A DNA stretch of 5,952 nt from Actinomycetota bacterium (lineage in GTDB: Bacteria; Actinomycetota; Actinomycetes; Nanopelagicales; Nanopelagicaceae). Shown in pieces: positions 5,899-5,952 of the stretch (position 1 is the stretch's first letter; the number at the start of each line of letters is the position of its first letter). The notes under the pieces are model-generated. The model was not told where the DNA came from, made no database searches, and worked only from the letters and a program-made list of their open reading frames with translations. The stretch spans positions 1-5,952 of the forward strand of contig WLED01000065.1 in the NCBI GenBank assembly GCA_009704445.1, read 5' to 3'. The position numbers and the translations under genes are program-made.

Positions 5899-5952
5899 TT
5901 TTGTAAGAGTATCCCTGCTCAGCTAAAAATCGCTGACGGTTTTGTGCAAAAT
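5861..5952 (-). CDS. DNA repair helicase XPB, C-terminal fragment (cut by window edge)
   Basis: Reading the minus strand from 5950 gives 29 residues, beginning FAQNRQRFLAEQGYSYKI, then IDADDVFQGKI and a TAA stop at 5861-5863. The RQRFLAEQGY-x-Y-x-I-x-DADD pattern matches the C-terminal tail of actinobacterial XPB-type superfamily 2 helicases; the mycobacterial protein ends similarly, from memory. The family unwinds DNA in repair with 3'-to-5' polarity. The helicase motifs would lie beyond the right edge. The gene is convergent with the glutaredoxin gene, and the two overlap by 38 bases (5861-5898), so the last twelve XPB codons are antisense to the glutaredoxin C-terminus. The fragment is short, but the tail is distinctive. 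Confidence 0.82.
   Translation of the reverse strand, partial: FAQNRQRFLAEQGYSYKIIDADDVFQGKI
5919..5943 (+). terminator. Possible weak terminator hairpin after glutaredoxin gene
   Basis: TCAGC (5919-5923) and GCTGA (5932-5936) can pair in a 5-bp stem with an eight-base loop, followed by CGG and TTTT (5940-5943). It is 20 bases after the glutaredoxin stop and lies within xpb coding sequence. It may be coincidence. Confidence 0.22.

Noticed and set aside
1..5952. CRISPR array, tRNA or rRNA, insertion sequence, prophage or defence system
   Set aside because: No direct-repeat/spacer pattern, no tRNA-like segment, no transposase or integrase, and no terminal inverted repeats were seen; nearly all bases are covered by ordinary genes.

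Overview
The window looks like chromosomal DNA of a small-genome, fairly AT-rich actinobacterium. The best marker is a 32-residue gene for ribosomal protein bS22, which is characteristic of Actinobacteria. A cysteine-rich protein of actinobacterial type beside radA and an XPB helicase tail of actinobacterial type agree with this. GC looks like the low-to-mid 40s by eye (not computed). Together with the tight packing, this suggests a freshwater acI/Nanopelagicales-like lineage, but that placement is inference. No mobile element, CRISPR array, tRNA or rRNA is visible, and no stretch over 300 bases lacks a gene.

Layout. The left edge holds the N-terminus of radA (minus strand, 1-130). Just upstream on the same strand is a cysteine-rich protein of unknown function (158-970). 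A 39-bp divergent gap with a 6+6 bp palindrome follows, then proC (1010-1813, plus). proC overlaps by ATGA with a secreted, cysteine-free, probable beta-propeller protein (1810-2994). The bS22 gene follows (3044-3142). Its stop codon directly abuts the stop of a large convergent minus-strand gene (3143-5551), which encodes a secreted metzincin-type protease with an FN3 domain and a C-terminal propeller-like repeat region. A 95-bp divergent gap separates that gene from a small glutaredoxin-family gene (5647-5898, plus). The 3' end of the glutaredoxin gene overlaps the C-terminal end of a minus-strand xpb helicase gene running off the right edge (5861-5952).

How the parts relate. Most genes are unrelated housekeeping functions: recombinational repair (RadA), proline synthesis (ProC), a ribosomal protein, thiol redox (glutaredoxin) and a repair helicase (XPB). 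The two secreted propeller-type proteins are the less ordinary content. The clearest regulatory pattern is that all four genes starting at a divergent or internal promoter (radA, the 270-aa gene, proC and the protease) carry TAnnnT 6-8 bases before ATG with no Shine-Dalgarno. This is the geometry of leaderless transcripts. The coupled 394-aa gene, the glutaredoxin gene and, more weakly, bS22 carry purine-rich ribosome binding sites instead. I see no convincing new multi-gene system. The most interesting items are the protease architecture, the cysteine-rich protein and the leaderless-promoter pattern.
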